Source: Croceicoccus sp. (GTDB lineage Bacteria; Pseudomonadota; Alphaproteobacteria; Sphingomonadales; Sphingomonadaceae). Taken from it: 19,608 bases of DNA. Below, piece by piece: positions 7,118 to 14,378 of this stretch (positions are counted from its first letter, which is position 1; each line of letters starts with the position of its first letter). The translations under genes were made by a program, and so were the position numbers. The notes beneath the pieces were generated by a model that was not told the origin of the DNA, ran no database searches, and saw nothing but the letters and a program-made list of their open reading frames with translations. The stretch lies in assembly GCA_029936705.1 (NCBI GenBank), contig JAPYSD010000012.1:1-19608 (forward strand), read 5' to 3'.

Positions 7118-8109
7118 TGACACGAAGCCGAACCCGCATGCGTATGGGCGCGACGGCGGCACTGGCCGGCGCGGTGCTGGCCGCGGGCCTGCCCGCCCGT
7201 GCGGCCAGCGACGAAGCGCCCGCCCCGCCCGGCCCGATCGGCGAACCGACCGGGAACGGCGCATGGCCCGCCATCGCGGAAGCGCGCGCCGATGCGCCGG
7301 GCTATACGATCTATCGCCCAGCGCATTTGCCCGCAGAGCCGCTGCCGCTGGTGCTGTGGGGCAATGGCGCCTGCCGCGACGCGGGGCTGTCGGCGGCGCA
7401 TTTCCTGCGCGAGATCGCCAGCCACGGCTATATCGTCATCGCCAATGGCGCGCCGCGCGGCGAACCGCCGGTCGATCCCGGCACCGCGCAGGATGCCGAC
7501 GAACCTGCCGGTGAAGCGGCACCCCCGGCCCCTCCCCCGCCCCACCTTCCGGACGAGACCAGCACCGCGCAACTGCTGGGCGCGATCGACTGGGCCGCCG
7601 CCGCCAATGCGCGCGCGGGCGACAGCCTGGAAGGGCATGTCGATACCGACCGGATCGCGGTGATGGGCCACAGCTGCGGCGGCCTGCAGGCGCTGCAGGC
7701 AGGTGCGGATCCGCGCATCGACACGGTCGCGGCCTTTGCCAGCGGGGTCTATGTGCAGACCGGCCCCGGGCGCAGCGGCGTCAACATCGCCAAGGCGGAC
7801 CTGGCGCGGCTGCACACGCCCGTCGCCTATATCCTCGGCGGGCCGGGCGACATGGCCTATCCCAACGGGATGGACGATTTCGAACGGATCGATCATGTGC
7901 CGGTGATCGCCACCTCGCTTCCCGTGGGGCATGGCGGCACGCTGAACCGCGCGGCGGGCGGCGAATGGGCGCTGGTCGGCGCGGCCTGGCTCGACTGGCA
8001 GCTGAAGCAGGACCGTGCCGCCGCGCATGTCTTCACCGGCCCCGATTGCCGACTTTGCGTACTGCCGGAATGGACCATCCGGCGTAAGAACCTTGCGGAG
8101 AACCCATGA
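7114..8109 (+). CDS. Exported alpha/beta-hydrolase, putative esterase
   Basis: This is a 331-residue alpha/beta-hydrolase with a Sec-type signal peptide (basic start, hydrophobic core 12-26, likely cleavage after the Ala-rich LPARA at 30). The probable catalytic triad is S187 in G-H-S-C-G, D246 in GGPGDMAYP and H273 in VGHGGT. Overall it looks like the dienelactone hydrolase/chlorophyllase/cutinase-like group that cleaves esters, with a proline-rich insert at about residues 115-148 that could form a lid. A C-terminal pair, C312 and C315 in DCRLC, could form a disulfide in the periplasm. A TTG at 7093 is an earlier in-frame start, but I choose the ATG at 7114 (7117 is also possible), served by GGGGAG at 7103-7108. 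It sits between a TRAP binding protein and a CoA-transferase, so it may release the imported acid from an ester. The substrate is unproven. Confidence 0.8.
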   Translation: MMTRSRTRMRMGATAALAGAVLAAGLPARAASDEAPAPPGPIGEPTGNGAWPAIAEARADAPGYTIYRPAHLPAEPLPLVLWGNGACRDAGLSAAHFLREIASHGYIVIANGAPRGEPPVDPGTAQDADEPAGEAAPPAPPPPHLPDETSTAQLLGAIDWAAAANARAGDSLEGHVDTDRIAVMGHSCGGLQALQAGADPRIDTVAAFASGVYVQTGPGRSGVNIAKADLARLHTPVAYILGGPGDMAYPNGMDDFERIDHVPVIATSLPVGHGGTLNRAAGGEWALVGAAWLDWQLKQDRAAAHVFTGPDCRLCVLPEWTIRRKNLAENP

Positions 8110-9260
8110 CCAAACCCCTTGCCGGCCTGACCATTGCCGACTTCAGCCATGTCATGGCCGGGCCCTATGCGACCCATCTGCTGTGCATGCTCGGGGCCGA
8201 CGTCATCAAGATCGAGGCGAAGACGGGCGACAATTTCCGCAATTACGGCGCCGACCGGCGCTTCGACGGCATGTCGCCCGCCTTCATCGCCGCCAATGCG
8301 GGCAAGCGATCGATCGCGCTGGACCTGAAGGCTGAGGACGACGCCGCCATCGCGCAGCGCATCGTCGCGCGCTGCGACGTGGTGGTCGAGAATTTCCGCC
8401 CCGGCGTGATGACGCGGCTGAACCTGGGATACGACCAGGTGCGCGCGGCCAACCCTGACGTGATCTATTGCTCGATCTCGGGCTATGGACAGGAAAGCCC
8501 GCAGCGCGACTGGCCCGCGATCGACAATATCGTGCAGGCGACCAGCGGCATGATGCTGCTGAGCGGAAGCGAGACCGACGACCCGGTGCGCGTGGGCTTT
8601 CCCATCGTCGACACGCTGACCGGCCAGTCGGCTGCCATCGCGATCCTGAGCGCGGTGGTGCGCAAGCAGAACGGCGGCGGCGGCAGCCATATCGATGTCG
8701 CCATGTTCGATGCCGCGCTGGCGTTCATGACCTCGGCGCTGACGCCCTTCATGGTGACGGGGCAGTCGCTGCCGCGCATGGGGAACACCGGCTATTCGGG
8801 CCTACCCACCGCGTCGCTGTTCACCGCGCGTGACGGGCGCGAGATTTCGCTGGGCGTGGTGCAGCCCAACCAGTTCGCGGCGCTGGCACGCTTCCTGGGC
8901 CGGATGGACTGGCTGGATGATCCGCGCTTTGCCACGCCGGACGCGCGGCGCGCGCATTTCGACGACATGACGCGGGAACTGGCTGCGACCTTCGCCACGC
9001 GCGATGCGGCGGAATGGGAAGCGGGCCTGAACGCGGCGGGCATCCCCTGCGGCATGGTGCGCAAGGTGGAGGAAGCCGTCGCGCTGGCGGAGCCCGACGC
9101 GCTGGTCAAGATGGCGATCGAGGGGATACCGGGCGGCGATACGGTCGCCATCCCCAATGCCGGTTTCCGCATGACGCCGGGCGGACCGGGGACGGACAAG
9201 CCCCCGCCCCGGCTGGATGCCGACCGCGCCGACATCCTCGCATGGCTGGACAGCGATTGA
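8106..9260 (+). CDS. Single-domain family III (CaiB/BaiF) CoA-transferase
   Basis: The 384-residue protein is a complete family III CoA-transferase. It shows LAGLTIADFSHVMAGP at the N-terminus, LGADVIKIEA around residue 30, CDVVVENFRPGVM near 90-102, CSISGYGQ near 122, D169 in the FPIVDTLTG segment (the position of the catalytic aspartate that forms aspartyl-CoA in formyl-CoA transferase), and GGGSHIDVAM near 191-200. Family members exchange CoA between two carboxylates without ATP. This would suit recycling of CoA from a product acyl-CoA to an incoming 2-hydroxy acid, as FldA does in phenyllactate metabolism, but the substrates cannot be told from sequence. The ATG overlaps the hydrolase stop. 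It is the last gene of the + strand operon; a strong hairpin follows 8 bases after the stop. Confidence 0.93.
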   Translation: MTKPLAGLTIADFSHVMAGPYATHLLCMLGADVIKIEAKTGDNFRNYGADRRFDGMSPAFIAANAGKRSIALDLKAEDDAAIAQRIVARCDVVVENFRPGVMTRLNLGYDQVRAANPDVIYCSISGYGQESPQRDWPAIDNIVQATSGMMLLSGSETDDPVRVGFPIVDTLTGQSAAIAILSAVVRKQNGGGGSHIDVAMFDAALAFMTSALTPFMVTGQSLPRMGNTGYSGLPTASLFTARDGREISLGVVQPNQFAALARFLGRMDWLDDPRFATPDARRAHFDDMTRELAATFATRDAAEWEAGLNAAGIPCGMVRKVEEAVALAEPDALVKMAIEGIPGGDTVAIPNAGFRMTPGGPGTDKPPPRLDADRADILAWLDSD

Positions 9261-9267
9261 GCCTGGC

Positions 9268-9294
9268 GCAGGCGGGCCGTGTCAGCCCGCCTGC
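9268..9294. terminator. Bidirectional hairpin between convergent genes
   Basis: GCAGGCGGGC (9268-9277) and GCCCGCCTGC (9285-9294) form a perfect 10-bp stem with a 7-base loop. It lies just after the stop of the + strand CoA-transferase and overlaps the last codons of the convergent acyl-CoA synthetase. There is no T-run on either side, so it is a terminator-like stem or RNA end barrier rather than a textbook intrinsic terminator. Confidence 0.6.
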
Positions 9295-11429
9295 ATCAAT
9301 GCATCCAGCGCGGCGCAGCCTTCGCCCTCGGGGAAGACGACCACGGGGTTGAGATCGATTTCCCGGATCGCGGGCGTCCCGCGCACGACCGCGCCAAGCC
9401 GCTCGACCAATGCGGCGAGTGCCGCCACGTCGAGCCTAGGTGACCCGCGAAACCCGGTCAGCAGCGCCGCGCCCTTCAGCTTCGGCAATTCCGCCTCGAT
9501 GGCCTTGGCCGACAGGTCGGGCACGATCACGCGCACGTCCTGGTGCAGTTCCGCCTGCACGCCGCCGAAACCGACCAGGATGACCGGCCCCCAGTCGGGA
9601 TCGTTCTTCGCGCCGACGATCATCTCGACACCGCGGCGGCCCATCGCCTCGACCAGCACGCCGTCGAGCGTCAGCGACGCATCATAGTTCGCGACATTGG
9701 CGTACAGCCGGTCCCACGCTGCATCCATCGCCGCGTCGTCGGCGACGTTCAGGATCACGCCGCCCGCATCGCTCTTGTGGCTCAGCAGGGCCGACTGCGC
9801 CTTGAGCGCGACCGGATAGCCGACGCGCGCGGCGACTGCCCTGGCTTCGTCCGCACTGGCCGCGAAGCCGCCGGGCGGGAACGCGATACCCGCAGGTTCC
9901 AGCAGCTGCTTGGCGCGGTATTCGGGCACCGTACCCGCCAGCGGCATGTCGATGGTGACGGGGTCGAGCGTGGAGCGCGTCGCCGTGCGCTCCGCCGCCT
10001 CGCCATAACGGCGGATCGCGCGAAAGGCCCGGTCGGGCGAGGGATAATAGGACACGCCCAGCTCGCGCAGCCGCGCGATATATTCGCCCGGAACCTCGGC
10101 CCCGTCGTCCATGCCCGCGAAGACCACCGGCGTCTCGGGCTTCAACTCCTCGATCGCGGCGATCACGGCGGGGAACTTGCGCTCGCTGGTCGGGGCGTCG
10201 GTCTGGATGATGGCAAAGACCACGCTGCCATATTGCGGATCGGTCAGCAGCGCTTCCAGCGTGCGGCGATAGAGGTCGGGATCGACCAGCGCCTGCGCGG
10301 TCAGGTCCATCGGGTTCGACACCGGGATGAAACCGGGCATGCCCTCGCGCAGCAGCGCGCTTGCCTGGTCCGACGGGTGCGGCAGGGCCAGCCCGATCTG
10401 TTCGCACAGGTCCAGCGTCAGCGCCTTGAACGCGCCGCTTTCGGTCAGCACCGCCGCCGCGCCGACCGGCGCGCGCGGCGCCCGCGCGGCCAGGTCCAGC
10501 ACGTCGCCCAGCTCTTCCAGGCTGTCGACCAGTACCACGCCCGCATCGCGCACCTTGGTCCGCATCAGGCTGTAATCGCCCGCCATCGCGCCCGTGTGGG
10601 TCGCGGCGGATTCACGCGCCGCAGCGGACTTGCCGGGATGCAGCAGCACGATGGGCTTGCCCAGTTCGGCCGCACGCCGGGCCAGCGACAGGAAGCGCGC
10701 CGGATCGCGGAACTGCTCCACGATCATGCCGATGATCTGCGTGTCGGCATCGTCCAGCATCTGCTCGACGTAATCCTCGACGCCCGAAGCAGCCTCGTTA
10801 CCCGTGGAGATGAAGTAGGAGAGGCCGAGACCCTTGGAGATCAGCGTCGTCGTCTCGACGATGGCCATGGCGCCCGATTGCGAGACCAGCGCGATATTGC
10901 GGCCGGGGCGGCGCGGTACGGGCGGAATCTCGACAAAGGTCAGCGGGATGCCGTCGATGAAATTGGCCATGCCCAGGCAATTGGGTCCCTCGATCACCAT
11001 GCCGGACCGGCGCGCGATCTCGCCGATCTCGGCCTGCGCGGCCAGGCCTTCGTCGCCCCCTTCCGCGAAACCGGCGGAAAAGATGATCGCCGCCCCCGCC
11101 CCTCGCCGCGCCAGCGCGCGCACGCTGTCCAGCACGGCGGGGCCGGGAATGGCCAGCACGGCCACGTCGATCCCCTCGGGCAGCTCGTCGATGGAAGCGA
11201 CGCAGGGCCGTCCGTCGATCTCCGCCCGTTTCGGGTTCACGAGGTGCAGGTCGCCCTGAAAGCCCAGCCGGTCCAGGTTGCGCATCACCGAATTGCCCAG
11301 CGCGCCGGGGGTCGGCGAGGCGCCCACGATCGCGACGGATCGCGGCCTCAGCAGCCGCGCGATTTGGGGCGCGGTTGCCGTGCTGTCGGCTGGATAATCG
11401 GCTGGGGCGGTCGGGCTTTCACTCGTCAT
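9282..11429 (-). CDS. ferA: Hydroxycinnamoyl-CoA (feruloyl-CoA) synthetase, NDP-forming acyl-CoA synthetase superfamily
   Basis: This 715-residue enzyme belongs to the nucleoside-diphosphate-forming acyl-CoA synthetases with fused alpha and beta parts, not to the AMP-forming adenylate group. Order of parts: CoA-binding Rossmann domain (about 20-150, VAIVGASPTPGALGN), succinyl-CoA-ligase-like domains (150-470) with SQSGAMA and the probable phosphohistidine H278 in THTGAMAGD, then an ATP-grasp domain (about 495-715) with ALKAQS and H551 in SHKSDAGGV. FerA of Sphingobium SYK-6, which activates ferulate, belongs to this superfamily. Placement directly after a FerB-type lyase (5 bases apart) supports hydroxycinnamate as substrate: acid + CoA + ATP to acyl-CoA. 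Pimeloyl- or other acyl-CoA specificity cannot be excluded from sequence alone. It ends inside the hairpin shared with the convergent operon. Confidence 0.85.
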   Translation of the reverse strand: MTSESPTAPADYPADSTATAPQIARLLRPRSVAIVGASPTPGALGNSVMRNLDRLGFQGDLHLVNPKRAEIDGRPCVASIDELPEGIDVAVLAIPGPAVLDSVRALARRGAGAAIIFSAGFAEGGDEGLAAQAEIGEIARRSGMVIEGPNCLGMANFIDGIPLTFVEIPPVPRRPGRNIALVSQSGAMAIVETTTLISKGLGLSYFISTGNEAASGVEDYVEQMLDDADTQIIGMIVEQFRDPARFLSLARRAAELGKPIVLLHPGKSAAARESAATHTGAMAGDYSLMRTKVRDAGVVLVDSLEELGDVLDLAARAPRAPVGAAAVLTESGAFKALTLDLCEQIGLALPHPSDQASALLREGMPGFIPVSNPMDLTAQALVDPDLYRRTLEALLTDPQYGSVVFAIIQTDAPTSERKFPAVIAAIEELKPETPVVFAGMDDGAEVPGEYIARLRELGVSYYPSPDRAFRAIRRYGEAAERTATRSTLDPVTIDMPLAGTVPEYRAKQLLEPAGIAFPPGGFAASADEARAVAARVGYPVALKAQSALLSHKSDAGGVILNVADDAAMDAAWDRLYANVANYDASLTLDGVLVEAMGRRGVEMIVGAKNDPDWGPVILVGFGGVQAELHQDVRVIVPDLSAKAIEAELPKLKGAALLTGFRGSPRLDVAALAALVERLGAVVRGTPAIREIDLNPVVVFPEGEGCAALDALMQAG

Positions 11430-11434
11430 CGGGA

Positions 11435-12274
11435 TCAGCTCTTCTGCTTGCTCAGGTCATAGGCGCCCAGGCCCGGCTTGTAGCTCTTCTCGTCGATGAA
11501 CTGCTTGATGCCCTCCTTGCGGCCTTCGTTGTCGAAGCTGTTCGCGGCCTCCTGCGCGCGGACCAGGAAATCCTCGGCATTGTCGTAGGTCATCTCGCCC
11601 ACGCGGCGGATCGCGTCCTTGGTCGCCTTCAGCGCGACGGGGTTCTTCTTCAGCAGCACCTGCGCCACCTCGTTCACGCGGTCCTTCAGGCCGTCCGCCG
11701 GCACGGCTTCGTTCACCAGGCCCCATTCGGCGGCGGTCTTGCCGTCGACGTTCTCGCCCATCATCGCGTGATACATGGCGTTGCGGAAATTGGTCAGCTC
11801 GCGGATGATCTTGGTCGCGCCGCCGCCGGGCAGGATGCCCCAGTTGATTTCCGACAGGCCGAACTGCGCATCCTCTGCCGCGAAGGCCAGGTCGCAGGCG
11901 AACAGCGGGCCGTACGCGCCGCCAAAGCACCAGCCGTTGACCATCGCGATGGTCGGCTTCTGGTACCAGCGCAGGCGGCGCCACCAGCCATAGGATGAAC
12001 GCTGTGCCGCGCGGGTCGCGCCCAGGCCCTTGGCCTCGGTCTCGCGGAAGTACTCCTTGAGGTCCATGCCCGCGGAAAAGGCAGTGCCCTCGCCCGTCAG
12101 CACCAGCACGCCGAAGTCGTCACGATATTCCAGCTCGTCCAGCACGGCGTTCATGTCGTCGTTCAGCGTCGGGCTCATGCAATTGCGCTTGTCGGGGCGG
12201 TTGAAATACAGCCATGCGACGCCGTCGACGATCTCGTATGCGACGGTGCCGCTCTCGGTAGTGGTCCTGCTCAT
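11435..12274 (-). CDS. ferB: Hydroxycinnamoyl-CoA hydratase-lyase (feruloyl-CoA hydratase/lyase, crotonase family)
   Basis: The 279-residue protein hydrates feruloyl-, p-coumaroyl- or caffeoyl-CoA and cleaves the product to the hydroxybenzaldehyde and acetyl-CoA. It matches HCHL/Ech proteins very clearly: NRPDKRNCMSPTLN near 25-38, SAGMDLKEYFRE near 67-78 (oxyanion region, M70), VNGWCFGGAYGPL near 112-124 (G119), FGLSEINWGILPGG with the catalytic-type E142, and a C-terminal KQFIDEKSYKPGLGAYD close to the HCHL tail. Two positions differ from the Pseudomonas enzyme as I recall it: Gly in place of Ser123, and Phe/Val in the segment holding the active-site tyrosine. An AAGGAG lies 7 bases before the ATG. 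It is followed at once by ferA and preceded by a DUF3237 gene and the aldehyde dehydrogenase that would oxidise its product. Confidence 0.92.
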   Translation of the reverse strand: MSRTTTESGTVAYEIVDGVAWLYFNRPDKRNCMSPTLNDDMNAVLDELEYRDDFGVLVLTGEGTAFSAGMDLKEYFRETEAKGLGATRAAQRSSYGWWRRLRWYQKPTIAMVNGWCFGGAYGPLFACDLAFAAEDAQFGLSEINWGILPGGGATKIIRELTNFRNAMYHAMMGENVDGKTAAEWGLVNEAVPADGLKDRVNEVAQVLLKKNPVALKATKDAIRRVGEMTYDNAEDFLVRAQEAANSFDNEGRKEGIKQFIDEKSYKPGLGAYDLSKQKS

Positions 12275-12302
12275 GGGATGCTCCTTGGGAAGTTGGTCCG
12301 GC

Positions 12303-12842
12303 CTATTCGACCGAATAGAAATCGATGATCACGCGGTCGGGAAACCGCACGCCGCGCGCGACGAAGACCTGCCTTTCAAGCCATTGGTGCGTGCCATCCG
12401 CCACGCGGAAACGCGGCTGGGTGCGGAAATAGTAACTGTCCTGCGGCACCGGCTCGCCGATGCGCAGCTTCTCGATCGTGGCCTCGTCCGCGACGCGCAC
12501 GCCGGGGTTGTGGACCTCGATCACCGTGCCGTACTCGGCCTTCAGGAAATAGCGCGCCTCGATGTCGCTCAGCCCGCCCTTGCGGATGACTTGCCAGTCG
12601 CCGCCGCCGGGCAGCACCGTGCCGGTCAGCCGGGGGCCATAGACCTCGCCCCCGGTGATCGGGATGAATCGGCTGACGCCCCCGTCGATCTCGCCCTGCT
12701 CGATCGCGGGATCGACCTCCACCCGGACGGAGAATGCCCATTCCAGCTCGGGCCGGGGCGCGGCGGGACCGGTCTGGTCCTGTGCCGCGCCGGCGCTCGT
12801 CATTCCTGCCGCGGCCGCGGCGGCGATGATGGTCTTGCGCAT
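12303..12842 (-). CDS. Exported DUF3237-family protein
   Basis: This 179-residue protein has an N-terminal signal peptide (basic MRKT, Ala-rich core, likely cleavage after AGAA near residue 20) followed by a DUF3237-type beta-barrel domain. Typical signs are the WAFSVRVEVDP opening, the FIPITGGEVYGPRLTGTVLPGGGDW stretch (two parts near 56-82), GGLSDIEARYFLKAEYGTVIEVHN near 88-112, and the closing YYFRTQPRF...WLERQVFVARG. The family has no settled biochemical function that I know. It lies between the aldehyde dehydrogenase gene (18 bases) and ferB (28 bases), on the same strand and probably the same transcript, so it is likely to act on or near a hydroxycinnamate, its ester or an extracellular conjugate. 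Most DUF3237 proteins I know of are cytoplasmic in appearance; the export signal here is notable. Confidence 0.82.
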   Translation of the reverse strand: MRKTIIAAAAAAGMTSAGAAQDQTGPAAPRPELEWAFSVRVEVDPAIEQGEIDGGVSRFIPITGGEVYGPRLTGTVLPGGGDWQVIRKGGLSDIEARYFLKAEYGTVIEVHNPGVRVADEATIEKLRIGEPVPQDSYYFRTQPRFRVADGTHQWLERQVFVARGVRFPDRVIIDFYSVE

Positions 12843-12860
12843 CGTCGGCGTCCTGCGGGG

Positions 12861-14288
12861 TCAGATCGGGAAATGGCCGGGCTGGGTTTCCATCGTGATC
12901 CAGCGCGTTTCGGTAAAGCTGTCGATGCCCTGCCTGCCGCCGAACCGGCCATAGCCCGATGCGCCAACGCCGCCGAAGGGCATCTGCGCCTCGTCATGCA
13001 CGGTCGGGCCGTTGACGTGGCAGATGCCGGACTTGACCTGGCGGGCGACGCGCAGGCCGCGCGCCGTGTCGCGGGTGAAGACCGCCGCCGAAAGCCCGTA
13101 TTGCGTGTCGTTCGCCAGTTCGATGGCATGCGCCTCGTCCCGCGCGCGGATCATGGCGACGACGGGGCCGAAGCTTTCGTCGCGGTACAGCTTCATCGCG
13201 TCGGTCACGCCGTCGACCACCGTGGCGGGCATCAGCACGCTGTCGGCGGTGCCGCCGCTCAGCAGTTTCGCGCCCTTGCCCTTCGCGTCCTCGATCAGGG
13301 AATTGACGTGGTCGACCGTCTTGCGGTCCACGACCGCGCCCAGCGGCGTATTGCCCTCGCGCGGGTCGCCGGTCGCCATGCTGCCCGCCTTGGCGGCGAA
13401 CTTCTCGGCAAAGGCATCCGCCACGGAATCGACCACGATGATCCGCTCGGTCGACATGCAGATCTGGCCTTGGTTCATGAACGCGCCAAAGGCCGCGGCC
13501 TTCACCGCCTCGTCCAGGTCGGCATCGTCCAGCACGATCAGCGGCGCCTTGCCCCCCAGTTCGAGCAGGCAGGGCTTGAGATGCTCGGCCGCGCGCTTGG
13601 CGATGATGCGGCCCACGGCGGTGGAACCAGTGAAATTGATGCGCTTGACCTCGGGCGCGTCGATCAGCGCGCCGACGACATCGGCGGCATCCTCGGGCGC
13701 GTTGGTGACGACATTCACGGCACCCTCGGGGAAACCGGCCTCGACAAAAGCCTCGATGATGAGGGCATGGGTGCGGGGGCAGCTCTCGCTCGCCTTCAGG
13801 ATCACGCTGTTGCCGCAGGCCAGCGGCACCGCGATCGCGCGCACGCCCAGGATGATCGGCGCGTTCCACGGCGCGATGCCCAGGATCACGCCCACCGGTT
13901 CCTTCAGCGCCATGGCCAGGCAGCCCGGCTTGTCGGAGGGGATCACTTCACCCGCGATCTGGGTGGTGATGGCCGCAGCCTCGCGCACCATGCCGGCGGC
14001 AAGGGCCAGGTTGAACATGGCCCAGCCCGCGGTCGATCCGGTTTCGGACATCATCGCGGCGACGAAATTGTCCTTGCGCGATTCGAGTGCGGAAGCAGCC
14101 TTGGTCAGCACGGCGCGGCGGGCATTGGGGCCCATCTGCGACCACTCGGCAAAACCTGCCTGCGCCTTGGCGGCGACGGGCGCGATATCGCCGACCTTCA
14201 TCGCGGGGGCGGTGGATGCGACTTCACCCGTCAGCGGGTCGAGACGCGAGAATTCTGCGGCGCTGGACCGCTCGGACTCTGCTGCCAT
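12861..14288 (-). CDS. Aldehyde dehydrogenase, probably vanillin/hydroxybenzaldehyde dehydrogenase
   Basis: This 475-residue NAD(P)-dependent aldehyde dehydrogenase is complete: APWNAPI with the oxyanion N142, FTGSTAVGR near 219-227 (nucleotide binding), general base E243 in LLELGGKAP, and nucleophile C277 in NQGQICMSTERI. The closing MPFGGVGASGYGRFGG segment is typical of the salicylaldehyde/vanillin dehydrogenase group (NahF/DoxF/LigV type). In a cluster with ferB and ferA it would oxidise vanillin, 4-hydroxybenzaldehyde or protocatechualdehyde to the benzoate. It is the first gene of the - strand operon; AGGAGAG lies about 8 bases before the ATG, and a palindromic operator overlaps the likely promoter. 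The exact aldehyde preference cannot be read from sequence. Confidence 0.9.
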   Translation of the reverse strand: MAAESERSSAAEFSRLDPLTGEVASTAPAMKVGDIAPVAAKAQAGFAEWSQMGPNARRAVLTKAASALESRKDNFVAAMMSETGSTAGWAMFNLALAAGMVREAAAITTQIAGEVIPSDKPGCLAMALKEPVGVILGIAPWNAPIILGVRAIAVPLACGNSVILKASESCPRTHALIIEAFVEAGFPEGAVNVVTNAPEDAADVVGALIDAPEVKRINFTGSTAVGRIIAKRAAEHLKPCLLELGGKAPLIVLDDADLDEAVKAAAFGAFMNQGQICMSTERIIVVDSVADAFAEKFAAKAGSMATGDPREGNTPLGAVVDRKTVDHVNSLIEDAKGKGAKLLSGGTADSVLMPATVVDGVTDAMKLYRDESFGPVVAMIRARDEAHAIELANDTQYGLSAAVFTRDTARGLRVARQVKSGICHVNGPTVHDEAQMPFGGVGASGYGRFGGRQGIDSFTETRWITMETQPGHFPI

Positions 14289-14305
14289 GTTTCCTCTCTC
14301 CTTAG

Positions 14306-14324
14306 TTGTTATGCGTCATAACAA
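14306..14324. promoter_or_regulatory. Operator palindrome, copy 1 (upstream of the aldehyde dehydrogenase gene)
   Basis: TTGTTATG-CGT-CATAACAA is a perfect inverted repeat with 8-bp arms and a 3-base spacer. It covers the likely -10 box of the - strand promoter and ends 18 bases before the aldehyde dehydrogenase ATG. Size and symmetry suit a MarR dimer, and a MarR gene lies in the divergent operon. Two related copies are at 14378-14396 and 18767-18785. Confidence 0.8.
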
Positions 14325-14343
14325 TGACTGGCGGGCCGTGCAA
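14315..14343 (-). promoter_or_regulatory. Putative sigma-70-type promoter of the aldehyde dehydrogenase/ferBA operon
   Basis: On the - strand, TTGCAC (14343-14338) is followed after exactly 17 bases by TATGAC (14320-14315). This would start transcription about 20 bases before the aldehyde dehydrogenase ATG. The -10 box lies inside the perfect palindrome, so a bound repressor would block it. The match to consensus is moderate (about four of six bases in each box). Confidence 0.5.
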
Positions 14344-14347
14344 GCAT

Positions 14348-14378
14348 TTGCAGCGCGAAAAAAGCGCTTCAGGATAAT
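14348..14378 (+). promoter_or_regulatory. Weak candidate promoter of the MFS/marR operon
   Basis: TTGCAG (14348-14353) and GATAAT (14373-14378) are the best -35/-10 pair on the + strand, but the 19-base spacing is longer than optimal. The -10 box directly abuts the second operator, which would lie over the start site. A six-base A tract (14358-14363) and the palindrome AAGCGCTT (14362-14369) lie between the two boxes. Confidence 0.3.

Noticed and set aside
9543..11462. 639-codon + strand open frame opposite ferA
   Set aside because: Same type of shadow: the - strand frame carries the H278 and H551 motifs of the NDP-forming synthetases.
12030..14321. 763-codon + strand open frame opposite ferB, the DUF3237 gene and the aldehyde dehydrogenase gene
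   Set aside because: It crosses three well-supported - strand genes and has a low-complexity translation with no recognisable domain.
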